Below, in pieces: positions 54,571-64,000 of a stretch of 64,000 nucleotides of DNA. Each line of letters starts with the position of its first letter. The first letter of the stretch is position 1. Source of the DNA: Agapetus fuscipes (Eukaryota; Arthropoda; Insecta; Trichoptera; Glossosomatidae); contig OX637346.1 in assembly GCA_951799405.1 (NCBI GenBank), forward strand, positions 10,129,215 through 10,193,214. The letters run 5' to 3'. The translations under genes were made by a program, and so were the position numbers. The notes under the pieces are model-generated. The model was not told the origin of the DNA. It did not search any database and was given only the letters and a program-made list of their open reading frames with translations.

Positions 54571-55639
54571 ATAAGTAAGCGCTCTGTTCCCTGTGTCGTC
54601 ATTTTAGTAAGCGCCAATTTCACAAGAATGGCCGAGTAAGTGGTTCTCTATGGACATTTTCTTACCAGTCATAAGTAAAGCAAGGTAAATTCATTATAAA
54701 ACCCAGAGAAGAGCATTATTTGAATATCAATTATTTTTGCGATCTGCCGAGAATGAAACCTTCTACCTTCCGATGCCAATTCTAGACTACAGACCCATCA
54801 ATATATTTTTCTAAATGCGTTGCACAAATAAGAAAATAAAAAGAGGTACTCGAGTCCTATAAAACAAAACAAAAACCTCAGAATAAGTGTTTATAAAGTA
54901 ACAGCTGCCATAAACTGAAAAATAAAATAAATTTGAGTCATATTGTATCCAAGGCGGTAGTCTAAGAGTTTTTAGAAAATACGATAAAATATACAGAATC
55001 ATAGTAAACCATAATTTAACATTCCTACGTACTTATTTCAACCCTAAATGACTGTATCTTCATTTCCGTACAACTCATTTGTATGATTGGAATGAATAAA
55101 GGTTAAAACAGCGTCGATTTTCAAGGTTATGAACGCTAATATCATTGCACAAGATGTCTACATATATCTGCCATTATAACGATCCAACAGTAATTCATTA
55201 GAGGGAAAAGGTTTCATGCGTGCAGGCCTAGTTTATGAACCTTTGACTTTTTGTGTCTCACAAAATTATTGCCTGCTCGTATGAAAGCCAACCCTCATTT
55301 TGAGTCAAATGAAACATGGCTGTATGGCTTTGCGTTTACGAAATAATGTATTTGATTTTATGATATTAGATTGAAAGAAGTTTATTTTGTATGCTAATAC
55401 ATTTTAAATTGAATTTCCTTTTTTGTGAGAGAATTCGCCTTTCTGTTTTAGCAACAACATCTAATGTAATAATTCATATGTGAAAAAACAATAATTGTCA
55501 CATTGTTCAAAAGCTAGGTTAACCTTTCTGATCGATCTTGTGATATGTTTTAACCACCCGAGTGCATTTTTAAATTAAATAACATTTTTACTTGTAAGCA
55601 TCGAATGATTTACTCGCTAAACAAAATATAATATTCATT
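54571..55639. other. Unassigned 1.1-kb stretch
   Basis: AT-rich, no repeat or gene recognised. Confidence 0.4.
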
Positions 55640-55890
55640 TCTGGTTGCTGTTTTTGTGTGTTTCACACCTCTTGAGCCTTCAGCGAGCTAGTTTGCCGGT
55701 ATAAAGAGCGCTAATTTTTAAGCAAGACCCGATGAACTTTTTCTGACCGGTTTTCGGTAAAGGCAGATGAGTTTTTTTAAATCTGCAAAGAGCATTTTTC
55801 AATGTGAAATAATTATTTTTTGTGCTCCAATAGGAGTCGAAACTTCTCATCACAAGTCCAAAACATTGATCACTAGACTACAGACAGGTT
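55640..55890 (-). mobile_element. S2 SINE, diverged
   Basis: Minus-strand S2 copy: GGTTGCTGTTTTTGTGTGTT, TTTAAGCAAGACCCGATGAA, GTGCTCCAATAGGAGTCGAA and TCACTAGACTACAGACAGG. Confidence 0.75.
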
Positions 55891-56576
55891 ATATTTCTGT
55901 TATCAGAAGAAAATAAGATAATATAAACTGAATTTCAGAAAAGATTACAAATCCACAGTTTCAGAAGTTAAAACTCATGTGGTGTTATTCACATAGAGAA
56001 AATACATGGCTTAACCACCGCCTAACGTGAACTTTCCATACAAAAAACGGAGCAAACGTGCTATGCATAACCCTGAGGGGATTTCGTAAAATTAAATCTA
56101 AAATTGCTTTGATGTCAAAATTACTCATGTTGCTTTGAATTAGTACCAAAATTTTTTGTAATGAAAATAATATATGATCCACCTACGCAGATCATACAAT
56201 ATACATATTTTGGATGCAATATTAAAATATGTTTCACTTGGAAAAAATAAAAAAATGATACCGCGTAAGTGGTGCGCAATTGAAAAAGTTTTGGCCACCC
56301 AAGAGTGCCATAATGCTAAACAGGAAAACTTTCAACGACATGTTTATTTTTTAGCTACACCGTGAGAGGATATCATTTTTAATTTTTTGCCAACCTAGTA
56401 GGTACGTAATGAGTAAAGTTGTAATGTCGCCGAAAAAAAAACCCCGCGTATTTTTTGTGTTAATATGAAATGTAGGGAAAACTGTAGCCCACTTGTTTAC
56501 AATAAAAAATAAAAATTTGATTCAGTAGAACCTCAATGGAGTCCATTCATTTTTAATTTACATACTTTGAGTACAC
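55891..56576. other. Unassigned AT-rich sequence
   Basis: Short opposing frames (55985-56182 minus, 56174-56365 plus) without coding evidence. Confidence 0.4.
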
Positions 56577-56881
56577 ATCGATCCGGTACTTTCTATAATT
56601 CAGTTGGTATCCTCGGGTTCGAATCCCACCAAGGCGAGGGTGTCAGAAATGATTTCCCATTTCGGTGTTTATTTTAAACCCAAAGTAAAATACCGGCACA
56701 GTTTACACAGTCTTCACAATAAATTAATACCAGCCCCATCGGGAGTTGGGACACTCTTACTTCAGCTGAAGTAGTTGGCGTAAGGCTGGGCCCTTTTCCT
56801 GTAAAAATAAATCCCTCGCCACATCCGACCCTTTCAGGGAGAACGCGGCAAGCAGTTATATTACATGTGCAGCTTAGTTGC
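56577..56881 (+). mobile_element. S1 SINE lacking the anticodon arm
   Basis: The head ATCCGGTACTTTCTATAATT then CAGTTGGTATCCTCGGGTTC joins the A-box region almost directly to the B-box (GGGTTCGAATCCCACC). The rest of the S1 body and 3' end is complete. Confidence 0.75.
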
Positions 56882-57285
56882 GGTTTGCTTTTGCGTACAT
56901 ATGACTCAAAATCAGTAAAACTCTTCCGCTCCTTTTCTATTAAATCTTATCCTTTTTCTATGAATGCCATTTTTACTTTTTCTTTTTCCCCCAAGATCTC
57001 TCAATAAAAGAGATCACATCATCCGCCCTCCTTTTCTGAAATCTTTTGATGTTTATTCCATCCTTTACAAACCTTGTCTTGTTATGAGCATGCCACTTTT
57101 TCACTAGGGGTGATTTGGGCAATTCTATCGGCAGGACTGTATTTTTTTTCTTAATTATTAATTCAATACTTGTATTTGTTTTTTTCTTACAGAGAGTAGA
57201 TACATTTTACTCTGCTCTTGCATTCATCCTTAAAATAATTAAATGTAAATTCTATATGACTGGTCATGTATTGCACTCTCCCCGG
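56882..57285. other. Unassigned sequence
   Basis: T-rich, no feature recognised. Confidence 0.4.
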
Positions 57286-57768
57286 TCTTCTTCTTCTTCT
57301 GTTTCAATCCTGGGATTGGTTTGCAGCAATATCTTGTACTCTTGATCTCCATTCCTCCCTGTCTTGTGCGGCTCTTTTAAGCTCTGCATATGTTGAGCAG
57401 CGCACGTCCACCAGCAGGTCCTCCAGGTACTCTTGGCGTGGGCGTCCCCTAGAGTTGGTTCCCTCGGTCATCCCCTCCATTATGGCATGCAAGAGACCTT
57501 CTTGCCGTATTACATGGCCGATCCATCTTGCACGCCTTTCGGACAAAGTCCTGAGCAGGTGCCTTCCTCCTTGGATTCTTTGGAGAACCTCCTCATTTGT
57601 GGTGTGGTCTCTCCAGGAAATTCCTAGAAGCCTTCTATACGACCACATCTCGAAAGCCTCTAGTCTTCGTTTATCCCTTTTGGATAGGCACCATGTCTCG
57701 CAGCCGTACATCAAAATACTCCATACATATGTTTTGATGAGGAGTAGTCTCCCCGGTACTAGGCTGGA
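57286..57768 (-). pseudogene. RTE-like endonuclease-RT, C-terminal fragment
   Basis: The minus-strand frame is open from ~57768 (LVPGRLLLIKTYVWSILMYG). It contains CETWCLSKRDKRRLEAFEMW, YRRLLGISWRDHTTNEEVL, RARWIGHVIRQEGLLHAIME, SRGRPRQEYLEDLLVDVR and AQDREEWRSRVQDIAANQSQD to a stop at 57304. A (GAA)n microsatellite ends the element at 57286-57300. The motifs are those of insect RTE-type polymerase C-termini. No stop in ~150 codons, but it is heavily 5'-truncated. A third RTE-like family in the window. Confidence 0.85.
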
Positions 57769-58340
57769 AAAAAGATTTAATTATTTGTACTATTAGGTAT
57801 TATTACAACTAATCCTTCTGTTCATTTTTCCATTTTTTTTCTTTCTTTTTTTGTAGGTAAACTTAATGACATTGAAACGCAAAAACCATATTGATTCACC
57901 ATCATATAAATTTATTAGGCTTATATAAACATCACATTTTTTTCTTCACATTAAAGAAGTAAAAGATAAACGGCATGTATGTACCTACCTACGTTAGTTT
58001 TTTGATGAATATTTTATTTCGTAAATGTTGCAACATAAGGTAAACATTCGTCCCGCTTTCTTTTGTTTTGATTGATTAATAATGAGCAGGCAGTGGCCCG
58101 TAGGAAATATTATTTAGGTCATGACTTACTGAATGCGCCTCGTGAGTCATGACTTATATTTCGAGTCACGCCACGTTGTGCAGTAGCCACATTTTCAAAA
58201 CTTTCCTTTTTCTATCAGCCTTTTAATCTGTGCATAAAAACTTGTCCATTGTTTTAGCGTTTACGGAAAGTAAAGTTAAATGTCATTCAAAGATTGAATT
58301 TATTTACGTATTTTGTAATTCTATCAAATTGGTCCAGAAA
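57769..58340. other. Unassigned AT-rich sequence
   Basis: No feature recognised. Confidence 0.4.
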
Positions 58341-58410
58341 AGCCACATGCAACCCCTTCGGGGATAACGCGGCATGAAGTCACACTATATGTGTAACTTA
58401 TATTCGTTAG
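58341..58410 (+). mobile_element. S1 SINE, 3' end only
   Basis: GCCACATGCAACCCCTTCGG, GGATAACGCGGCATGAAGTC, then CACTATATGTGTAACTTA. Confidence 0.7.
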
Positions 58411-58427
58411 GGTTTGGAGGAGGTTCA

Positions 58428-58848
58428 CACTGTGAAAGTCCATTGTATTTATTAAAAAAAAAACACACACACAGTTTTAATTCGCTATTTTATTTTAATA
58501 TTTTTAATATTCCTTGACTTATAGGTTGGTTTGAGGCTGACCACCCATACTGTAAAAAATGGTTCACTTTGCCAATGTCACCCCTGTTTCAGGGAAGGTC
58601 GGCAAAAGTTGTGGGGCTTATGTTCATTTGAGGTTTGGATTTTATTTGTAAGTACACATTCAGCATTTGTAAGCGCGAACTACACTTGTTGGTTTGTGGG
58701 CATACATCTGAGAGCTTTAAATGAATATATCCTTGCAACTTAGATTATAGATTATAGATGCTCAAGGTCTAAAGGCGAAAGTATTCGAGCATAAAATATT
58801 AAAATAAAATAGTGAATTAAAACTGTGTGTTTTTTTTTAAATAAATAT
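58428..58848. mobile_element. Penelope-like hairpin element split by a LINE tail
   Basis: The left arm 58428-58507 (CACACTGTGAAAGTCCATTG ... CAGTTTTAATTCGCTATTTT) and right arm 58760-58848 (AAAATAGTGAATTAAAACTG) are complementary. They are separated by LINE tail copy R. The right part begins GCTC and later has GCGAAAGTATTCGAGC, a stem I pair and GAAA box of the family's ribozyme-like core; the CUGAUGA box is lost. Confidence 0.6.
58510..58759 (+). mobile_element. RTE-like LINE 3' tail, copy R
   Basis: Complete first-subtype tail inserted in the middle of the hairpin element, ending TAGATTATAGATTATAGAT. It differs from copy Q at only a few bases. Confidence 0.88.
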
Positions 58849-58975
58849 GTGTAACTTAGTTGCGTTTTGAATTGCTGTGTTTTTGGCACGGTATATCTTG
58901 TGAACAACATCGTTTTTGTTACACAAATTCTAATCAATTCTAAAATAAAAAGTATAAAAAACATAGACAACAGTT

Positions 58976-59178
58976 CAGTTGAAGTGGGGGTTTTCCCGCT
59001 CCCGAGGGGACAGGTACTCATTTCTTGTGAAGGCTGGGTAACCCTTGCCGTAATTTTTATTTTGAGTGGTAAATAAACACCGCAACGGGGACTATTTCTG
59101 ACACCTTAAGTGGGATTCGAACCTGAGCTCTCGGCATTGAATGCAAGCACTCTACCAACTGAGCTATCGATCGGACCC
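58976..59178 (-). mobile_element. S1 SINE, 5' two-thirds
   Basis: Minus-strand head GTCCGATCGATAGCTCAGTT, A-box, B-box GGTTCGAATCCCAC and body to CCCACTTCAACTGAA. The last ~100 bases are missing. Confidence 0.8.
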
Positions 59179-59298
59179 GTAGATGCGTAGATAATAGTTA
59201 TAGTCGAATTTTACACGTCTTCTTAGATTACATTAAAAGTTTACTCGAAGATTACAGTTTATGTAATGAGTATTATTATTAATAACAGCAATGTAATT

Positions 59299-59621
59299 GT
59301 CCGGTCGATAGCTCAGTTGGTAGAGTGCTTGCATTCTACCCCGTGAGCTCGGGTTCGAATCCCACCGAGGAGGGTGTCAGAAATGATTTCCTATTTCGGT
59401 GTTTATTTCAAACCCCATAATAAAAATACCGGCAAGGTTTACTCAGCCTTCACAAGAAATGAGTACCAGCCCCCTCGGAAGCTGGGAAACCCCCACTTCA
59501 ACTGAAGTGGTTGGCGTAAGGCCGGCCCCCTTACCTGTAAAAATAAATAGGTTCAACTCGCCACATGCGACCCCTTCGGGGATAACGCGGCAAGAAGTTA
59601 CACTATATGTGTAGCTTAGTT
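59299..59621 (+). mobile_element. S1 SINE, reference full-length copy
   Basis: GTCCGGTCGATAGCTCAGTT with A-box TAGCTCAGTTGGTAGAG, B-box GGGTTCGAATCCCACC, the GGTGTCAGAAATGATTTCC block, CAGCCCCCTCGGAAGCTGGG, GCGACCCCTTCGGGGATAAC and the 3' end TATATGTGTAGCTTAGTT. It is head-to-head with the copy at 58976-59178. This copy is used here to define the family. Confidence 0.88.
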
Positions 59622-60909
59622 AAAAAAATGTAGAGATTTTCATAAAGCCGTTGACGCGTATCCCTAATATCAAGTATGACACATTTCGGATCGCTCGTCT
59701 CGTGCAAAATGGCGAACAAAGCTGACTCTCGAGGGGTGACAAATGTACAGGTAAGATAATTTAATTAAAAAGTTTTGCACTTAAACAACACTTGACAACA
59801 CCTTACGCAACAAAGTTTGTCACCTGCTCGAGACGACATCAAAATATTTGTTCTACAAGACGCGGCAAACCTACAGCATACCTCTAACATAAAACTTTAC
59901 GTGAGCGTTTCACCAAAACGTATAAAATCTAAAACGCTCACTAGAGGCTATGATTTAATTTCTATAGAATATTAAGTATACGCTAGGTTTGCATTTAAAT
60001 ACAAAGTTTCATACTTGGAGTAGGACGCAAGTTGGTGCCTTGCTTGACTAAGTAAGAGCATGCACCGGAGGTTCAGGCTGTGTGTGGGAAATGATTTATT
60101 TAGTGTACAAAATAATGACACTAACAAGATTTTGTAAATTTGCATAAATGGTAACTAAATTGTCTTACACACTGATATTTTTTTTTGTATCTTCATTCAT
60201 ATTTTTGCTAAATAATATTGTTAAGAATTTAACATATGTACCTACCAATAATACAGTCGTATTTTTATCTATGGTGCTTTTTGCTACCAACTTTAATGTC
60301 CGTGTTTGACAGATGTATCCTATTTCCATCTTATTTTTCGAAATCTCACAACAGCAACATGTCCGCTTGCTCTCATCCATTATATTTTTTTGTAATCTGG
60401 CGTAAATTTGTGAACTAATAAATTAAATAATCATTCAAAACAATCTTCCACAAGCAGTGCAGTAATTATTTGGGTGAATTCCACGAAAAACCAGTGCCTA
60501 ACCAAGCCAATGGCTAAATCCGGCCAAATATAACTCAGAAATGTTAGTGTAAGTTCATTAAATCTCTTTAGCTTTTTCAACTTTTCTAATACTTCTTTGG
60601 GGTTTTTCTAGGAATTCTAATTCAGATCTAGTCACAGACAAAACTTTACAACAACTTCACATTTGCAGTAATACAATACTTCTTAATTCATTTCCATTTC
60701 TGGTAAGTAGCTTTCATTTCTTTATGTACCTAACTAAAGCAGTGAAGCATTAGTCGACACGCGCCGTATTTATTTGGTCTACTGTATTTGACCAAGCTTC
60801 GTTCCCGCCCCACCACTCTTGAGTGGCGCTATATCACAGTCTTCGGTCAACATTGTTTTATTAAAATTATCCCAATAATGGTTAGCAAACAAATTATTGT
60901 GGTCACGTT
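59622..60909. other. Mostly unassigned, with an inverted-repeat patch
   Basis: 59720-59845 holds a loose inverted repeat (CTCGAGGGGTGACAAATG against GTTTGTCACCTGCTCGAG). Within it ATGGCGAACAAAGC...GTACAG|GTAAGA mimics a first exon. The rest is AT-rich. Confidence 0.4.
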
Positions 60910-61076
60910 AACAATCTAAGCCACCACTTTACGTTCAAACGCAGCCAAAGCGTAAACCAAAAAAATACGTTGAAAGTAAAACAGAGCCTAAATGGAGCGT
61001 TTTAGTTTTGCGTATTTTTTTGATAATACTTCATTGTTGAGTTTAAGTGGAGTGCTTGATACTTTGGGTATCGGGG
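60910..61076. mobile_element. Foldback MITE, related to 5118-5275
   Basis: Left CCACTTTACGTTCAAACGCA and AACCAAAAAAATACG. Right GCGTATTTTTTTGATAATAC and TTGAGTTTAAGTGGAGTGCT. Confidence 0.5.
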
Positions 61077-61085
61077 TGTATTTAA

Positions 61086-61669
61086 TGCCGGCTCTAATAC
61101 CTTTTGAGCGTGATTCCGTGAAATTATAAACCAATCACAGTTCTGGTAATGAGAGGTATTTACATATTCATGCGCTTTTAATGCATTTATACACATTTTT
61201 ACAATAAAACGAGACACTTTGGCCATACATCAAGTGACATTATTACCCCTAGAGCACAAAGGGTTCCGAGACTGGAAAATTACGGTGAAAGTGATTGGGG
61301 GAAAAAAACACATTAAAAGGAGTAATGCAAAACACACGTCTCTCTCAGAAAGTTTAATCAAAATATGTAAATGTCTACCATAAAATATGTGTTTTTTTGT
61401 ACTTTTTGCCTCCAAAAAACATCCTCTCAAGAAAAATGTACCTTTTGTATATTTATTTGCACTTTTATCTACTTTACTACAAAAAGTTGTATACTACTTA
61501 TAAATTGTAACTATAAACACTTTATTTCATAAAAAAATATTAACTTTGTTTTCCTATAATGAGGTCAAATTTTCATATTAAGCTTAATGTAAGTACCTAC
61601 ATACATAAATGTATTTTTTTTTGTTATTTTATAAGTTTAAAAGCATTACTTGAAACTATAATATATTAT
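61086..61669. other. Unassigned AT-rich sequence
   Basis: No feature recognised. Confidence 0.4.
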
Positions 61670-61670
61670 G

Positions 61671-61916
61671 TTGGTATGCGACTGACCACCCATACTGTAA
61701 AAATGGTTCACTTTGCCAATGTCACCCCTGCTTCAGGGAAGGTCGGCAAGAGTTGCAGGGCTTAAATGTTCATTTCAGATTGGGTTTTTTTATATTGTAG
61801 GTCCACATGCGGCAAGTGTAAGCGCAAAATTATGTATGTCTGCTTGTGGGAATGCATTTAATATGAATCTCAAATGATACATATCTTTGCAACTTAGATT
61901 TAGATTAGATTTAGAT
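61671..61916 (+). mobile_element. RTE-like LINE 3' tail, copy S
   Basis: Second-subtype tail from TTGGTATGCGACTGACCACC to TTAGATTTAGATTAGATTTA. Confidence 0.85.
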
Positions 61917-61989
61917 AAGTCATGTTTTCATTCTGTCATTTTTAACCCTCCAAGTACTGGTTTACAAAAACTAAACGTTTATAATTGAA

Positions 61990-62060
61990 TCTTTAACTTC
62001 CTTATGATGATCTATTAAGGACCGAAAACGTTTGTTTTTTTTTTTACAATAAACAGTGTA
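61990..62060 (+). mobile_element. Penelope-like hairpin family, one-arm fragment
   Basis: CTTATGATGATCTATTAAGG followed by ACCGAAAACGTTTG and AATAAACAGTGTAAA matches the core and arm of the element at 38773-39035. The CUGAUGA box reads CTTATGA, so it is decayed. Confidence 0.45.
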
Positions 62061-62544
62061 AATGATCAGCGTCACTAAAAAATAAAAACCTGTCTTTGTT
62101 TTAAGAAATAAAATTTATTTTTAATAAAATTGAAATTCCTCTCATGAATACTTAAAATCTAAAAATAATTTATTTACTTAAAATTATAAAATATGCGAGG
62201 AAATTGGCGCTGGGGAAATATTTGAGTTTTGTCGTAGTGCGGAGTAGAAGGCGAGGAGAAGCCGTATACTGCCCGAGTTGGTGTTACAGAGAACGATTCA
62301 TCATTTCTGAATTAGTAAATGTCTCCTATCAGCTGACATCATCAGAAAGTGAAAACTAAAATTAGAAAGTACAATACATAACGCTACTTACCACTTGAAA
62401 AACTAAAGCTTTATTTCCCCTTTCTGTCTTCAATTATTAGTTGCCTAATACATCCACGGTGGAGTTGGAACAAAGTTTCAATTTTCAATATCTTTTTGAC
62501 AGGCTGACGTCACAGGTCTAGTGATATTGGGTTAAATTTAAAAA
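62061..62544. other. Unassigned sequence
   Basis: No feature recognised. Confidence 0.4.
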
Positions 62545-62829
62545 AAAAGTTAGGCTGATTTATTTGGTTAGCGCTGTTTTTGTGTGTATCACACCTCAAG
62601 AGCCCTCTGCGAGCTTGGTCGTCGCTGCAGAAAGCGCCAATTCTCAAGCAAGACCCAGTTGTTGTAAGTCTAGATGGACCTTTTGATGACCGGTCTTTGG
62701 TAAAGGTTTATGAATTTTTCAACCCAGCGAAAATATAAATGGTATATTTTTTGTGCTCCGCTGGGATTCGAACCCACGACCTTCCAGTTACGAGTCCGAA
62801 GTGTTACCACCTGGACTACGGACCGGTCT
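62545..62829 (-). mobile_element. S2 SINE, full length
   Basis: Minus-strand head GACCGGTCCGTAGTCCAGGT, a CACTTCGGACTCGTAACTGG anticodon-arm-like block (a CGT triplet sits at the anticodon position, so a tRNA-Thr origin is possible), B-box GTGGGTTCGAATCCCAGC, body, and a 3' end in CGCTAACCAAATAAATCAG. Confidence 0.85.
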
Positions 62830-63884
62830 TAGTAACCTATAAAGACCGGTTCTTAGTAACCTGTAAAAAAAATTGTAAGCTTTTCCCCTAGTAGCTCAGC
62901 TGGGAGTAGACAAACTGTACAATCTAAATTTCTTGAAACAGGGTGACGTACTTATGTACGCATAAATTATTTTTGTTTCAGCATCAAATACCCTTTTTGC
63001 CATAAAATATGTATTCATAGTTCTACAAAATGCAGAGGGTGAATACAATTTATTCAATAAGTAACTATATTACGTTCTTCCACCTTGCGATGCTTTGAGT
63101 TCTTTGCAGAAGAACGTACGTAACTAAGCTGTCTGCTCAGGAGACGCTTTCCCTGGAATCATATCGAGCATACACTCTCATCTCGTCCATATCTGCCGAC
63201 AGGTCGGGGTAAAAACAAGGCCATAAACGGGGAGTTCCCCTGGAAAATTTATGGCAAAACTCAAAAATTCCCTGAATCATTTCAACCAGAGGAGAGCTCC
63301 TCCCACGGTAAACATATTTTTCTTTCATAAACTGCCGTTTTTTACCGAGGGCGTTATGTAAATAGATTCCAACGCACATGTTAGAATATATAATACTCCA
63401 GCGGTCCTCTTTTATTTCCGCTTCACCGAGATGTGATTCTGTTTTTTTGTCTTCATGAAAAATGTATTATTCATTAGGTCCGGGCTGTGAGCTAAGGTGG
63501 GGGTTTCTCTGTTTTTATTGGTGAAAATAAATGACTTGTTTATTCGATTTAAATGACTCCCCGCGCCACATGATCGCCTGAAAATTGCCGCCCTTCCCTG
63601 GATTGTCAACCCGTCTCTTGCAGACTCTTCCGCCGCTTTGCTTGCATGACGCGTATATTATATTTTTACCTCACATGTGACCCAGATTTGAAAGAAGGGC
63701 ATCTTTATTCATAGTTCATGGAAATCCTTTATTATAAGAAAGCTATTTATTTTTTGTAAAAATGGAGCACAATAAAATTGAAAAACTTGTGGTTTTCATG
63801 TTTTTTTTTTAAGAAACCCTGTGCAGGAGACTCCCTATATTCTAGAGACTCTAGGGGTCTATGATACTTGTTGTAGTGCCGCAG
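62830..63884. other. Unassigned, GC-richer 63070-63640
   Basis: Open frames at 63137-63379 and 63412-63609 (both minus) lie in balanced-composition DNA, but I see neither splice sites that fit nor a known product. 62890-62915 has a weak A-box-like TAGTAGCTCAGCTGGGAGT. Confidence 0.35.
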
Positions 63885-64000
63885 AGGTGTACGAGCTTGG
63901 TCGTCGCTTCAAAGCGCTAATACTCAAGCAAGACCCAGTTGCTGTAAGGCTGGATGGACCTTTGGTGACCGGTCATTGGTAAAAGTTTATGTATTTTTCA
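63885..64000 (-). mobile_element. S2 SINE, cut by the window end
   Basis: ACGAGCTTGGTCGTCGCTTC, TCAAGCAAGACCCAGTTGCT and TGACCGGTCATTGGTAAAAG are the reverse complement of the S2 body. The tRNA head would lie beyond 64000. Confidence 0.8.

Noticed and set aside
59299..59370. Possible genuine tRNA gene (good A and B boxes)
   Set aside because: The acceptor stem does not close, a SINE body follows and many diverged copies exist, so it is a SINE head.
452..61916. Regularly recurring ~250-bp repeat considered as a CRISPR-like or satellite array
   Set aside because: Copies are dispersed, on both strands, at irregular spacing, and two are attached to a LINE ORF; they are LINE 3' ends.
62760..62829. 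Possible tRNA gene on the minus strand
   Set aside because: It is the head of an S2 SINE; no acceptor-stem pairing, and the same sequence recurs at 30843-31146 and 45921-46401.

Overview
This 64 kb window is AT-rich, repeat-laden animal DNA with no bacterial-style gene organisation. The mix of RTE-like LINEs with microsatellite tails, tRNA-headed SINEs, foldback MITEs and a Ty3/Gypsy-like LTR element with 4-bp target duplications suggests an insect, most likely a lepidopteran. That is an inference from repeat content and composition. I found no complete ordinary host gene. One 135-bp minus-strand block (23777-23911) looks like an internal exon of a membrane protein, and an ORF at 8837-9061 is exon-like but unrecognised.

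The centrepiece is 50594-53947: a structurally complete but non-autonomous LTR retrotransposon. It has two 455-bp LTRs differing at one position, 4-bp duplications (GTAC), a candidate primer site and a polypurine tract. Instead of gag-pol it carries one long GC-rich ORF (51669-53492). The ORF encodes an N-terminal SAP domain plus coiled coil (Gag-like), fused in frame to what looks like an intronless copy of a host DEK-type chromatin protein. A solo LTR of the same family lies inverted at 20123-20577 with its own duplication (ATAC). The full element sits inside the 3' region of an older LINE (49340-50593 plus 53948-53998).

The rest is layered mobile DNA. One RTE-like LINE family has two open RT fragments (1594-2872 plus; 42517-43921 minus) and 17 further 3'-end copies on both strands. 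Other LINE pieces lie at 6231-7690, 27412-27750, 28330-28615, 30746-31770, 40691-41095 and 57286-57768. Two tRNA-headed SINE families (called S1 and S2 here) are scattered throughout, and two copies form a fused S2-S1 subfamily. A set of inverted-repeat elements (20863, 31937, 36811, 38773, 58428, 61990) contains hammerhead-ribozyme-like cores with compensating stem changes, as in Penelope-like retroelements.

Nested insertions give relative ages: LTR element into LINE, SINE and two MITEs into an RTE relic, LINE tail into a hairpin element, RTE fragment into a LINE tail. Between the repeats lie AT-rich stretches and a few GC-richer islands (for example 13840-14215, 21480-21900, 27110-27400, 37490-37700, 43960-44560, 63070-63640) that have no repeat signature I recognise.
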